A stretch of DNA of 64,000 bases from CBDCGJ01 sp965216645 (lineage in GTDB: Bacteria; Pseudomonadota; Alphaproteobacteria; GCA-2731375). Of this stretch, positions 53,905-63,857 are shown piece by piece. The notes under the pieces were generated by a model, which saw only the letters and a program-made list of their open reading frames with translations, ran no database searches and was not told where the DNA came from. A program made the position numbers and the translations under genes. Position 1 is the first letter of the stretch; every line of letters starts with the position of its first letter. Where the stretch lies: contig CBDCGJ010000011.1 of NCBI GenBank assembly GCA_965216645.1, forward strand, positions 77,418-141,417. Direction: 5' to 3'.

Positions 53905-54987
53905 TCACTCCGCCGCCGCCATATGGAACCCTGGCGTCGACAGCGACAATGCGCGTTCGTCGTCGGTCATGTCTTCCGGGATCGCCTCGAACAAGGGGGA
54001 GGAGAGGTAGCGCTCGCCGGTGTCGGGCAGCATGCAGAGGATGGTGGTGCCGGGGTCTGATTTTTCGGCGATGCCCATGGCGATGCCGAAGGTGGCGCCG
54101 CCGGAGACGCCGGTAAAGATGCCTTCATTCTGGGCCAGTTTCTGGGCCCATTCCATGGCCACCGGGCCGGCGATGGGAACCAGTTCGTCATAATAGTTGC
54201 CGTCGACGGCTTCCTGCAGGACGAGGGGGATGAAGTCCGGCGTCCAGCCCTGGATCGGGTGCGGTTCGAACGCTTCGTGGCTGACATTGGGGGAGCCGTC
54301 GGCGTCGCGGCCTTGCGGTACGCCGGAGCCGAGCAGTTGCGCGTTCGCCGGTTCGGAGAGCACGATCTTGGTCTCCGGCCGTTCCTTGCGCAGCACCCGG
54401 CCGACGCCGGTGACCGTGCCGCCGGTGCCATAGCCGCTAACCCAATAGTCGAGCCGTTGGCCGTCGAAGTCCGCCAGGATCTCGCGGGCGGTGGTGTTCT
54501 CGTGAACCTTGGCGTTGGCCGCGGTTTCGAACTGGCGGGCCAGGAACCAGCCGTTGGCTTCGGCCAGCTCGACCGCCTTCTGGTACATGCCGAAGCCCTT
54601 TTGCTCGCGCGGCGTCAACACCACCTTGGCGCCGAGAAAGCGCATCAGCTTGCGCCGCTCGATGGAGAAGCTGTCGGCCATGGTCACGACCAGGGGATAG
54701 CCGCGGGCGGCGCAGACCATGGCGAGACCGATGCCGGTATTGCCGCTGGTCGCCTCGACCACGGTCTGGCCCGGCTGCAACTGACCGGACTTCTCGGCTT
54801 CGTCGATGATCGAGATCGCCAGGCGATCCTTGACCGACGCGGCGGGATTGAAGAACTCCGCCTTGACGAAAAGATTGATGCCGTCCGGCGCCAAACGATT
54901 GACGCGGATGCATGGCGTGTCGCCGATGGTGTCGGTGACCGAGTCGAAAAGTCGACCGCGCCCGGCCGTCGTGTAGTCTTGGCTCAT
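53905..54987 (-). CDS. cysK: Cysteine synthase (O-acetylserine sulfhydrylase)
   Basis: A 360-residue PLP enzyme of the CysK/CBS family: PLP Lys in NPAASVKDRLA, the Asn loop TSGNTGIGLAM, the phosphate-binding GTGGTVTGVGRVL and EPANAQLLGSG. It makes cysteine from O-acetylserine and sulfide. It is somewhat longer than E. coli CysK because of N- and C-terminal additions and internal insertions (GRDADGSPNVSHEAF). CBS-type activity cannot be ruled out. Its terminator is shared with the tracrRNA gene. Upstream lies a CCCTGT/ACAGGG palindrome. Confidence 0.9.
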   Translation of the reverse strand: MSQDYTTAGRGRLFDSVTDTIGDTPCIRVNRLAPDGINLFVKAEFFNPAASVKDRLAISIIDEAEKSGQLQPGQTVVEATSGNTGIGLAMVCAARGYPLVVTMADSFSIERRKLMRFLGAKVVLTPREQKGFGMYQKAVELAEANGWFLARQFETAANAKVHENTTAREILADFDGQRLDYWVSGYGTGGTVTGVGRVLRKERPETKIVLSEPANAQLLGSGVPQGRDADGSPNVSHEAFEPHPIQGWTPDFIPLVLQEAVDGNYYDELVPIAGPVAMEWAQKLAQNEGIFTGVSGGATFGIAMGIAEKSDPGTTILCMLPDTGERYLSSPLFEAIPEDMTDDERALSLSTPGFHMAAAE

Positions 54988-55049
54988 ATCTGATGCCCCC
55001 TGTTGATGGCTGTGTTCCCACGTCCCGCATATTAAGAGCGGCTAAACTG

Positions 55050-55063
55050 CCCTGTAAACAGGG
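55050..55063. promoter_or_regulatory. CCCTGT-AA-ACAGGG palindrome upstream of cysK
   Basis: Perfect 6-bp arms (55050-55055 and 55058-55063) with a 2-bp centre, about 63 bp before the cysK start and 10 bp after the aldehyde-dehydrogenase stop. Candidate operator for cysK or a short stop hairpin for the dehydrogenase; neither is proved. Confidence 0.35.
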
Positions 55064-55073
55064 GGCGTGTCGG

Positions 55074-56591
<1,518 letters not shown>

Positions 56592-56673
56592 GGCGTCCTC
56601 CGTTACGATCGCTAAGATTGTGAATATGATTTGGCAACAGACGGCTTGACGGTCGCCGTCGTTCGATAAATAC

Positions 56674-56685
56674 TTAACATGTTAA
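56674..56685. promoter_or_regulatory. TTAACATGTTAA palindrome, candidate MarR operator
   Basis: A perfect 12-bp palindrome between the divergent aldehyde-dehydrogenase and MarR genes, 54 bp before the MarR start. AT-rich palindromes of this size are usual MarR-family operators. Binding by the adjacent HpaR-like protein is inferred. Confidence 0.55.
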
Positions 56686-56738
56686 TTACATGCGCTTCGC
56701 ATCCTGTCAAGACAGGGTCGAAGGTCAGGGAGGAAGTT

Positions 56739-57209
56739 TTGACGGAATCCGGGCAATCCAGGCAATCCGGGCCAGTGCAGGAGGTGCCGAGGCCGACCGA
56801 CCAGTCCCTACCGATCGCCTTGTTGCGGGCGCGGGAGGTTGTCATGGCGCAGTTTCGTCCGGTCCTCGCCGCGCGCGGATTGACCGAGCCGCAATGGCGG
56901 GTTTTGCGAGTGTTGTTCGAGTTCGGCCCTCTGGATCCGACGGAAATCGCCGAGCGGTCCGTCATCATGGGGCCATCGGTAACCCGGATTCTGAAAACGC
57001 TGGCAGAAAGACAATTGATAACCCGGACGCCCCACGCGGAGGATCGGCGCCGGGTTCAGATCGCATTGACGGAGAAGGCGCGGCGGGAGGTCGGATTGGC
57101 CGCACCGCATTCGAATGCCGTCTACGCCGACATCGAGCAGGCCTACGGCAAGGAGAAACTGGAACAATTGCTCGGCATGCTTCGGGATCTGGCGAAGTCG
57201 CCGGCTTAA
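56739..57209 (+). CDS. MarR-family regulator, HpaR-like
   Basis: A 156-residue MarR protein. The start is the TTG at 56739 with GGGAGG at 56728-56733; an ATG at 56679 lies inside the operator palindrome and is unlikely. The LPIALLRAREVVMAQFRPVLAARGLTEPQWRVLR stretch (shown here in pieces: LPIALLRAREVVM, then FRPVLAARGLTEPQWRVLR) is typical of HpaR repressors of homoprotocatechuate operons. The winged helix continues with GPSVTRILKTLAERQLI and DRRRVQIALT. It probably represses the divergent dehydrogenase gene and itself. Confidence 0.85.
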   Translation: MTESGQSRQSGPVQEVPRPTDQSLPIALLRAREVVMAQFRPVLAARGLTEPQWRVLRVLFEFGPLDPTEIAERSVIMGPSVTRILKTLAERQLITRTPHAEDRRRVQIALTEKARREVGLAAPHSNAVYADIEQAYGKEKLEQLLGMLRDLAKSPA

Positions 57210-58033
57210 GCGCGCCACACCACCGGGAACCGGTCGCTATCCAGCCGATCGCCGGGGGTTAGCGTTTCGTCGTAAAGCAGTTCCGAGGTGCCGGTCCGCG
57301 GCTGATAGCGGACGTCGTCGCCGAGATAACGCACGGCATAGCCGCGCCGACGGCGCCTCTGGCTCAAATTGCCGCCCGCGCCGTGAAGGGTCAGCGAGTG
57401 GAAGACAAGCAAGTCGCCCGGCGCCATGTCATAGGAAACAATGTCATAGTCGTCGCGGGCCGCCTCCACATCCGGAACCGGGACATAGTCCGGGTTTTGG
57501 CCGTAACTGTTGATCCCGGTCTTGCTGTCGGAAAATCCGCGGGGTTGGTACCATTTGTCCCATTTGTGGGAACCTCGGACATATTCGACAGCGCCGCTTT
57601 TCCTGTCGACCGGGTCGAGCGCCAGCCAGAAGCTGATCACCTGATGGCCTGAGATCGGCCAATAAGGCTGATCGTTGTGCCAGGGCGTTGGCGCGCCGGC
57701 CCCGGCTTCCTTGACGAACAAATGATCGAAATACAGATTGATTTGCGACGCATCCAGGAAGGCGCCGGCCAAGGCCGGTAATTGGGAATGCAGGCAATAA
57801 TCCGCAAACGCCTGGTCCTCCCGCCAGAGTTCCTGATTGCCGTGAAAGCCGCCTTTACCACCTTCGCCGGCATAGCCGTAGTATCTCGGTCCGGGATTTG
57901 CGATGTCCCGGTCGATGGCGTTCCGCAAGCTTTCGACTGTGTCTTCGTCGACGATCTGACGCAGACAGAGTATGCCGTCCGCTTTGAATTTGTCTTTATC
58001 GGCCTCGGTCGGTTTGTACCGATCTGTGGTCAT
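57206..58033 (-). CDS. Phytanoyl-CoA dioxygenase (PhyH) family protein
   Basis: A 275-residue Fe(II)/2-oxoglutarate oxygenase. The metal triad is His and Asp of PWHNDQPYW plus the distal His in FHSLTLHGAGGN, with the 2-oxoglutarate Arg in RRGYAVRYLGDD. Family members hydroxylate lipids or secondary metabolites; the substrate is unknown. The ATG at 58033 is preferred over a TTG four codons upstream. The 3' end overlaps the MarR 3' end by 4 bp; the two are convergent. Confidence 0.88.
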   Translation of the reverse strand: MTTDRYKPTEADKDKFKADGILCLRQIVDEDTVESLRNAIDRDIANPGPRYYGYAGEGGKGGFHGNQELWREDQAFADYCLHSQLPALAGAFLDASQINLYFDHLFVKEAGAGAPTPWHNDQPYWPISGHQVISFWLALDPVDRKSGAVEYVRGSHKWDKWYQPRGFSDSKTGINSYGQNPDYVPVPDVEAARDDYDIVSYDMAPGDLLVFHSLTLHGAGGNLSQRRRRRGYAVRYLGDDVRYQPRTGTSELLYDETLTPGDRLDSDRFPVVWRA

Positions 58034-58231
58034 ATCTTTTTCCAACGGTATCTCAATGAAAGAACAAGGGAATATCGAACATTATAAATCCAACGGCTAT
58101 TCCGGGCCAAGATTGATTCATGGCTGCCATGACTGGACATGGTGCGCTGCAGCGAATATGACTCCTGCGGTTTTCGGTTCCGGCCGATTCAGGCCGGTCC
58201 TGTTCAAGACATTGTGTTAAGGAGAGATCCA

Positions 58232-58759
58232 TTGCCGAAGGAGCTCATCGGGATTTATCCTGGGACCTTTGACCCCATCACGTTGGGGCATGTGGACATT
58301 ATTTCCCGCGCCGCGCGGGTCGTCGACAAGTTGGTCATCGGCGTCGCCATTAACAAGGACAAAGGCCCGTTGTTCGATTTGGAGGAGCGGGTTCAAATGG
58401 TTCTGGACGGCGTCCAAGACGTCGATCTGAAAGGCTGCGAAGTCGAAGTAAGACCTTACGATAACCTATTGATGCATTTCGCTATGGAGGTAAATGCCGG
58501 GGTTATCGTTCGGGGGCTGCGGGCGGTCTCCGACTTCGACTATGAGTTCCAGATGGTGGGCATGAACAATCGCCTGAACCACGAGGTGCAGACCATCTTC
58601 CTAATGGCGACGGACAAGTATCAATTCATCGCCTCGCGCCTGGTCAAGGAGATCGCGCGGATGCGCGGCGACGTGACCGAGTTCGTGTCGGCGCCGGTCG
58701 CCTCTTTGCTCTACGAGAAATATGGGGTCGACCGGGCGGATGTGGTAGAACCGGTCTAG
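58232..58759 (+). CDS. coaD: Phosphopantetheine adenylyltransferase
   Basis: A 175-residue CoaD. The TTG at 58232 with AAGGAGAG just upstream is the start, giving (M)PKELIGIYPGTFDPITLGH with the nucleotidyltransferase TxGH motif as TLGH. VIVRGLRAVSDFDYEFQM and EIARMRGDVTEFVSAPVAS are the other conserved parts. It transfers AMP to phosphopantetheine in CoA synthesis. First gene of a housekeeping run with two cyclophilins, queA and tgt. Confidence 0.95.
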   Translation: MPKELIGIYPGTFDPITLGHVDIISRAARVVDKLVIGVAINKDKGPLFDLEERVQMVLDGVQDVDLKGCEVEVRPYDNLLMHFAMEVNAGVIVRGLRAVSDFDYEFQMVGMNNRLNHEVQTIFLMATDKYQFIASRLVKEIARMRGDVTEFVSAPVASLLYEKYGVDRADVVEPV

Positions 58760-58806
58760 CTCGACAACCTACAGCTATATTGCAGCGCGAAACACGGGAG
58801 TGGAAT

Positions 58807-59274
58807 GTGAGCGATTGTCTACATCTTGAATTGAAGGACGGGACCGTGGTCATTGACCTTCGCCCTGACTTGGCGCCGAACCATGTCGCCCGGATAAAGG
58901 AATTGGCCGGTCAGGGATTTTACGACGGCATCGTCTTTCACCGCGTGATCGACGGCTTCATGGCCCAAACAGGCGATCCGACGGGGACGGGATCCGGCGG
59001 CAGCGGGCAGAATCTGGCGGCGGAGTTTTCAGATGCCAACCATATCCGAGGCACTTGTTCCATGGCACGGGCCGGTCATCCGGACAGCGCCGACAGCCAG
59101 TTTTTCATTTGCTTCCAGGACTCCAACTGGCTCGACGGCCAATACACGGTCTGGGGGCAGGTTCGCGAGGGCATGGAACATGTGGATGCGATCAAGCGGG
59201 GCGAGGGGGATTCCGGCGGCGTCCGCGATCCCGATCAAATCGTCAGCTTGAAAGTTGTCAGCGAGGGAGCGTGA
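58807..59274 (+). CDS. Cytoplasmic cyclophilin-type peptidyl-prolyl isomerase
   Basis: A 155-residue PPIase starting at the GTG at 58807 with CGGGAG upstream. Core cyclophilin motifs are FYDGIVFHRVIDGFMAQTGD with the catalytic Arg, GTGSGGSG, and DSADSQFFICFQD. No signal peptide, so it acts in the cytoplasm. The stop is followed at once by the start of an exported paralogue. Confidence 0.92.
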   Translation: MSDCLHLELKDGTVVIDLRPDLAPNHVARIKELAGQGFYDGIVFHRVIDGFMAQTGDPTGTGSGGSGQNLAAEFSDANHIRGTCSMARAGHPDSADSQFFICFQDSNWLDGQYTVWGQVREGMEHVDAIKRGEGDSGGVRDPDQIVSLKVVSEGA

Positions 59275-59275
59275 G

Positions 59276-59818
59276 ATGAAGGCGCGTTTGCTTGGATGGT
59301 TGGTTGTAGTGGCTTTCGCTCTGACGATAAGCGGCGCCAAGGCGGCCGATCTTGAGAATACCCTCTACCTCGATCTCAAGGATGGCAGGGTAACCATTGA
59401 ATTGAAACCGGAATTGGCGCCGAACCATGTCAAGCGGATCAAGGAATTGGTGCGCAAGGGCTTCTATGACGGTATTGTCTTTCACCGGGTGATCGACGGT
59501 TTCATGGCGCAGACCGGCGATCCGACGGGTACCGGCCGCGGCGGCTCCGGCCAGAAGCTGAACGCGGAATTTTCCGATGCCAAGCATTTGCGCGGTACCT
59601 TGTCGATGGCCCGCGCCCGCGACCCGAACAGCGCGGACAGCCAGTTCTTCATCGTATTCAAGGCCGCACCGCATCTCGACGGACAATACACGGTTTGGGG
59701 ACAGGTCACCGCCGGGATGGAATTCGTCGACAATATAAAGAGGGGCGGCGGTTCCAACGGCATGGTCAGCGAGCCCGACAAGATCGTGCGCATGCAGGTC
59801 GCGGCGGACGCGAAATAA
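59276..59818 (+). CDS. Exported cyclophilin-type peptidyl-prolyl isomerase
   Basis: A 180-residue paralogue of the preceding gene with a signal peptide (MKARLLGWLVVVAFALTI, then SGAKAAD), so it folds periplasmic proteins. The core FYDGIVFHRVIDGFMAQTGD and DSQFFIVFK motifs are intact. The ATG at 59276 lies one base after the previous stop. The two genes are a tandem duplication specialised for two compartments. Confidence 0.93.
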   Translation: MKARLLGWLVVVAFALTISGAKAADLENTLYLDLKDGRVTIELKPELAPNHVKRIKELVRKGFYDGIVFHRVIDGFMAQTGDPTGTGRGGSGQKLNAEFSDAKHLRGTLSMARARDPNSADSQFFIVFKAAPHLDGQYTVWGQVTAGMEFVDNIKRGGGSNGMVSEPDKIVRMQVAADAK

Positions 59819-59851
59819 GCATGAGGTCCGGCGCCGCGCGATTTCGACGTC

Positions 59852-60871
59852 ATGGATATTGACGCTTTCGATTTCGAGTTGCCGCCGGAATTGATCGCCA
59901 ACCGCCCCGCGGTGCCACGCGATTCCGCCAGACTTCTACAGGTTGCGGGTTCTCAATTGCAGGATCGTGTCTTTCGCGATCTGCCCAGTTTATTGCGGCC
60001 CGGCGACCTGCTGATATTCAACGATACCAAGGTGATACCGGCGCAAATCAAGGTGATTTGCGCGCGCGGTCCGGTCGATGTAACCCTGCATAAGCGGGTA
60101 AGTGCCGGACGCTGGCGGGCATTCGCGCGTCCGGCCCGTAAGCTTAATCCCGGCGAGGCCGTTGATTTCGATGGCGCGGCCGTATCGATCCTGGCGAAAG
60201 ATGGCGGCGAAGTGGAACTCGATTTCGGCTGCGATGATGACACGTTGCGCGATCGGCTCGCACGGGCGGGGGACATGCCCTTGCCTCCCTACATTGCCAA
60301 GCAGCGGGCGATCGATGACAGGGACCGCGAGGATTACCAGACGATATTCGCGGCGCGGGACGGGGCGGTGGCCGCGCCGACCGCGGCCCTGCATTTCACG
60401 CCCGAACTAATGTCCGCGCTGACAGACCGAGGTATCGACCATGTCACCGTCACCCTGCATGTCGGGGCGGGGACATTCTTGCCGGTCAAGGTCCAGGATA
60501 CGGACAATCATGTCATGCATAGCGAATGGGGTGAAATCGATGCCGTGACGGCGGGACGAATAAACGCCGCCGAGCGGGTCGTCGCGGTCGGCACCACCAG
60601 CCTTCGTCTCCTGGAAAGCGCGGCGGGTGAGGCGGGCGTCAGCGCGTTTCGAGGGGATACCGATCTTTTCATCACCCCAGGCTACCGATTTCGCGCGGTC
60701 GACGGCCTCATCACCAACTTCCATCTGCCGAAATCGACGCTATTTATGCTGGTGTCTGCGTTCGCGGGGGTTCGTGCCATGCATGCCGCCTATGAGCATG
60801 CCAAACGGACCGGCTATCGGTTTTATTCCTACGGCGATGCCAGCCTGCTCTGGCCGGCGGAAACAGCATGA
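59852..60871 (+). CDS. queA: S-adenosylmethionine:tRNA ribosyltransferase-isomerase QueA
   Basis: A 339-residue QueA: FDFELPPELIANRPA at the N-terminus, DLLIFNDTKVIPAQ, and the late HVGAGTFLPVK and FHLPKSTLFMLVSAF. It adds epoxycyclopentanediol from SAM to preQ1 in tRNA during queuosine synthesis. Its stop overlaps the tgt start (ATGA), a standard queA-tgt pair. Confidence 0.96.
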   Translation: MDIDAFDFELPPELIANRPAVPRDSARLLQVAGSQLQDRVFRDLPSLLRPGDLLIFNDTKVIPAQIKVICARGPVDVTLHKRVSAGRWRAFARPARKLNPGEAVDFDGAAVSILAKDGGEVELDFGCDDDTLRDRLARAGDMPLPPYIAKQRAIDDRDREDYQTIFAARDGAVAAPTAALHFTPELMSALTDRGIDHVTVTLHVGAGTFLPVKVQDTDNHVMHSEWGEIDAVTAGRINAAERVVAVGTTSLRLLESAAGEAGVSAFRGDTDLFITPGYRFRAVDGLITNFHLPKSTLFMLVSAFAGVRAMHAAYEHAKRTGYRFYSYGDASLLWPAETA

Positions 60872-61992
60872 CTTTGTCGTTCGACATCATGGCGCGGGCC
60901 GGTACCGCGCGGCGCGGCCGGCTGACGACGGCCCACGGGACCGCGGAAACGCCGGCATTTATGACTGTCGGCACGGCGGGGACGGTGAAGGGCATGACCG
61001 CGGACGCCGTGCGCGAAACCGGCGGCGAGATCATTCTCGGCAATACCTATCATCTGATGCTGCGTCCCGGCGCGGAACGTGTGGCCAAACTCGGTGGGTT
61101 GCACCGGTTCGCGGATTGGCCCGGCCCGATCCTGACCGACAGCGGCGGCTTCCAAGTGATGTCGCTGGCGGGATTGCGGCAACTAAGCGAAGAAGGCGTC
61201 ACCTTCCGCTCCCACATCGATGGTGCGAAGGTCGAGCTAACGCCGGAGCGTAGCATGGAAATTCAGCGTTTGTTGGACGCCGATATCACCATGGCGTTGG
61301 ACGAATGCACGGAGTTTCCCGTCGACGAGAAGAAAGCGGCGGAAAGCATGCGCCTTTCCATGCGCTGGGCCTCGCGTTGTCGGGCTGCATTCGCGACGCG
61401 ATCCGGATATGGCTTGTTCGGCATCCAACAAGGCAGTGTCTACCCTGATTTGCGCGCGGAGTCGGCGGCGGCGCTGGTAGACATCGGTTTCGACGGCTAC
61501 GCCATCGGCGGCCTGGCGGTTGGCGAAGGTCAGCAAGCCATGTTCAATGTCCTCGATTACGCACCCGGACAGTTGCCGGAGGACAAGCCACGCTATCTCA
61601 TGGGTGTGGGGCGGCCGGAGGATATCGTCGGTGCGGTCCGCCGCGGCGTCGATATGTTCGACTGCGTGCTGCCCACGCGCTCCGGCCGAACCGGCAAAGC
61701 GTTTACGCCGGGTGGCGAAATCAATATCCGTAACGCCCGCCATCAGGAGGATCCCCGTCCCGTCGAGGAGGGTTGCCCCTGTCCCGCCTGCCGAAAACAT
61801 AGCCGCGCCTATCTGCACCATCTGTTCAAGGCGAAGGAAATGCTGGGACCGATTTTACTGACCTGGCACAATCTCAACTATTATCAACGGCTCATGGCCG
61901 ACCTGCGTAAGGCGATTGAGGCGGATGGCTTCTCCGCCTTCGAACGCGAATTCGCCGCCGCGCAGGCCGGTGGCGATATCGAGCCGCTTTAA
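60868..61992 (+). CDS. tgt: tRNA-guanine transglycosylase
   Basis: A 374-residue Tgt: nucleophile region LTDSGGFQVMSLAGLRQLSE, second Asp in DITMALDECTEFP, and the zinc site CPCPACRKHSRAYLHHL. It exchanges guanine-34 for preQ1 in tRNAs with GUN anticodons, before QueA acts. Overlaps queA by 4 bp. Followed by tRNA-Lys 71 bp downstream. Confidence 0.97.
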   Translation: MTLSFDIMARAGTARRGRLTTAHGTAETPAFMTVGTAGTVKGMTADAVRETGGEIILGNTYHLMLRPGAERVAKLGGLHRFADWPGPILTDSGGFQVMSLAGLRQLSEEGVTFRSHIDGAKVELTPERSMEIQRLLDADITMALDECTEFPVDEKKAAESMRLSMRWASRCRAAFATRSGYGLFGIQQGSVYPDLRAESAAALVDIGFDGYAIGGLAVGEGQQAMFNVLDYAPGQLPEDKPRYLMGVGRPEDIVGAVRRGVDMFDCVLPTRSGRTGKAFTPGGEINIRNARHQEDPRPVEEGCPCPACRKHSRAYLHHLFKAKEMLGPILLTWHNLNYYQRLMADLRKAIEADGFSAFEREFAAAQAGGDIEPL

Positions 61993-62063
61993 CTATTGAC
62001 CGGACCGTGGCGGGGGCTTAAGTTCCGCCCGCGCCGCCAAGACGGCCACCCCGTTCCTTATGT

Positions 62064-62139
62064 GGGCCCGTAGCTCAGTTGGTAGAGCAGCTGACTTTTA
62101 ATCAGCGGGTCGCAGGTTCGATTCCTGCCGGGCTCACCA
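62064..62139 (+). tRNA. tRNA-Lys (anticodon TTT)
   Basis: A 76-nt tRNA with acceptor stem GGGCCCG/CGGGCTC (one G-T), D arm with AGTTGGTAGA, anticodon stem CTGAC/ATCAG with loop carrying TTT, T arm GCAGGTTCGATTCCTGC, and encoded CCA. All arms pair. Lys by anticodon. Confidence 0.97.
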
Positions 62140-62148
62140 ATATTTTCA

Positions 62149-62176
62149 AAGATTTAGCTTGGATGAGCTAAATCTT
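62149..62176 (+). terminator. 11-bp hairpin after tRNA-Lys
   Basis: AAGATTTAGCT (62149-62159) and AGCTAAATCTT (62166-62176) pair perfectly around the loop TGGATG, 9 bp after the tRNA. A T-rich but interrupted stretch follows. It may be the tRNA terminator or part of an integration-site remnant. Confidence 0.55.
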
Positions 62177-62392
62177 CGCCTCGTTTGGGCTGACAAATGG
62201 GCTAACATTTACTTCAAAAAATCTAGATATCTTACACACATTTGCGGTTACAACGGCAACTATTGGCCGAAACGTTATAGCTTATCCTGAACCTCGAGTT
62301 TGGTGAGAGTTATGAGTTCAAATAACAATAGGTAACCCGACTCGTGTTGTTTTTGACTATTCAAGCGAGAAAAAACATGTATTTGAATTCGT
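62177..62392. other. Low-GC intergenic stretch beside tRNA-Lys
   Basis: About 215 bp without a supported gene. It contains a near-direct repeat, GGGCTGACA (62188-62196) and GGGCTAACA (62200-62208), and is clearly poorer in G+C than the tgt side. It may be the edge of an acquired island. Confidence 0.4.
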
Positions 62393-63670
62393 TCATTCGC
62401 TTGGCGTATTTGCCGTACCAGCTACATCTGGATCACCCGATGGGACGGTGTCTAACCTCGGATCGAATTCCAGTATAACAGGCGTCGTGGATGGTACCGG
62501 CACGAATTCGACTTTTTGATCGTTTGGAGTCACGTCCGAAACCCTACTTCGGTACCAAGCGAATACAAAGAGCAGAACATACACAACCGAAATCAAAACG
62601 AATGTGCCGGAATAGTTTCCGAAATGTAGCGCAAGAGGTGTAAGCAACGGACCAATTGCCGCACCAAGGCCGAAAGCAATCAAAACGACCGCACCGACCT
62701 CAACAAAATCCTTTGGCTCGGTCCTGTCGAACGCATAGGTCATGGCGACCGGATAGATACAAAACGAAGTCGCGCCATAGGCAAGCATGGCTATGATAAT
62801 TGCATCGACGTAGTAGAACGACACAACGGCAACAATTACCGCCGACACTGATGCGAATAAGCTCACTACCATCAACAGGCGACGTCGCTCAAATCGATCG
62901 GACGCAACGCCAATGGGGTATTGAACCAGCGCAGCGCCGACGAGTGTTGCGGCAAGTATCATTCCAACGTTGCCCGTTTCCTTGGCAACATGCGCACTGA
63001 AAATCGGCGCGAACCCCCAATAGATTCCCGATGTAACACCTTGAAGAAACGCCGCCACGCTCGAAAGTGGAACCAACCGGCAGATCTTAAAAAATCGGAC
63101 TTTCACATTGTCCGGCGCCACCGGGGTTGGCGCAACGGAAAGCGATACCACGATCACCGACAACGAAACCAAGATACCGACTACGGCGAACAAGATGAAC
63201 TCTGTCGGCGACGCGTGCGCAATCAGAAACTGGCCTGCACCGAGTGCGAAGAGATCAACCAAACGATAAATCGACAATAAACGCCCGCGATCTTGTTTTT
63301 CGGCCCGGTCCGCTAGCCAGGCTTCAAGCACCACATCGACATTGGCAAAGCAGAATCCAACGGCGATCCGGGCCAGAATCCATAGCTGTTCTGACGGTGC
63401 CAATATATGCAGCATGGAAAGCGCGGAAAGTGCTGAGGCGGTTATGGCCAGTGTTTTTGTATAACCGACTCGCTTGATCAGCATTGGAGCGAAATAACAA
63501 CCGCCCAAATAGCCTGCGAAATAGACGGAAGCCAACACTGATATCGCGATGGATGTGAAGCCAAAGGCTTCCGCTGAAATCGGTATGAGAGCTTGATGAA
63601 GGCCTTGTCCGGTCGACAGAAACAACGTGCCGAACAAAATCGCAATCACAGAGGAAAGTCGAACTGCCAT
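62393..63670 (-). CDS. MFS transporter
   Basis: A 425-residue major-facilitator protein with about twelve membrane segments. The first loop has GYLGGCYFAPMLIKRVGYTKT, the classic MFS loop 2-3 pattern, and the second half repeats it as YPIGVASDRFERRR. The C-terminal tail (about 390-425) is acidic and soluble. G+C is lower than in the housekeeping genes to the left, consistent with horizontal gain. The substrate is unknown. Confidence 0.88.
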   Translation of the reverse strand: MAVRLSSVIAILFGTLFLSTGQGLHQALIPISAEAFGFTSIAISVLASVYFAGYLGGCYFAPMLIKRVGYTKTLAITASALSALSMLHILAPSEQLWILARIAVGFCFANVDVVLEAWLADRAEKQDRGRLLSIYRLVDLFALGAGQFLIAHASPTEFILFAVVGILVSLSVIVVSLSVAPTPVAPDNVKVRFFKICRLVPLSSVAAFLQGVTSGIYWGFAPIFSAHVAKETGNVGMILAATLVGAALVQYPIGVASDRFERRRLLMVVSLFASVSAVIVAVVSFYYVDAIIIAMLAYGATSFCIYPVAMTYAFDRTEPKDFVEVGAVVLIAFGLGAAIGPLLTPLALHFGNYSGTFVLISVVYVLLFVFAWYRSRVSDVTPNDQKVEFVPVPSTTPVILEFDPRLDTVPSGDPDVAGTANTPSE

Positions 63671-63857
63671 CTTGTTTCGCCGATGCTGAAATCACCATAA
63701 TCCCAAAAGATAATGGTGGTGGTTGGTCACAATCTCAACTGGCCCTGACTTATGCAGTGTCGGAAGAGAGCGTCATAACACAGTAGGTCCATCACGTTGA
63801 TTGGATGGGTAAGGAGTTCGACATAAACATTGATCGATCATGTCATTTGTAATGCCG

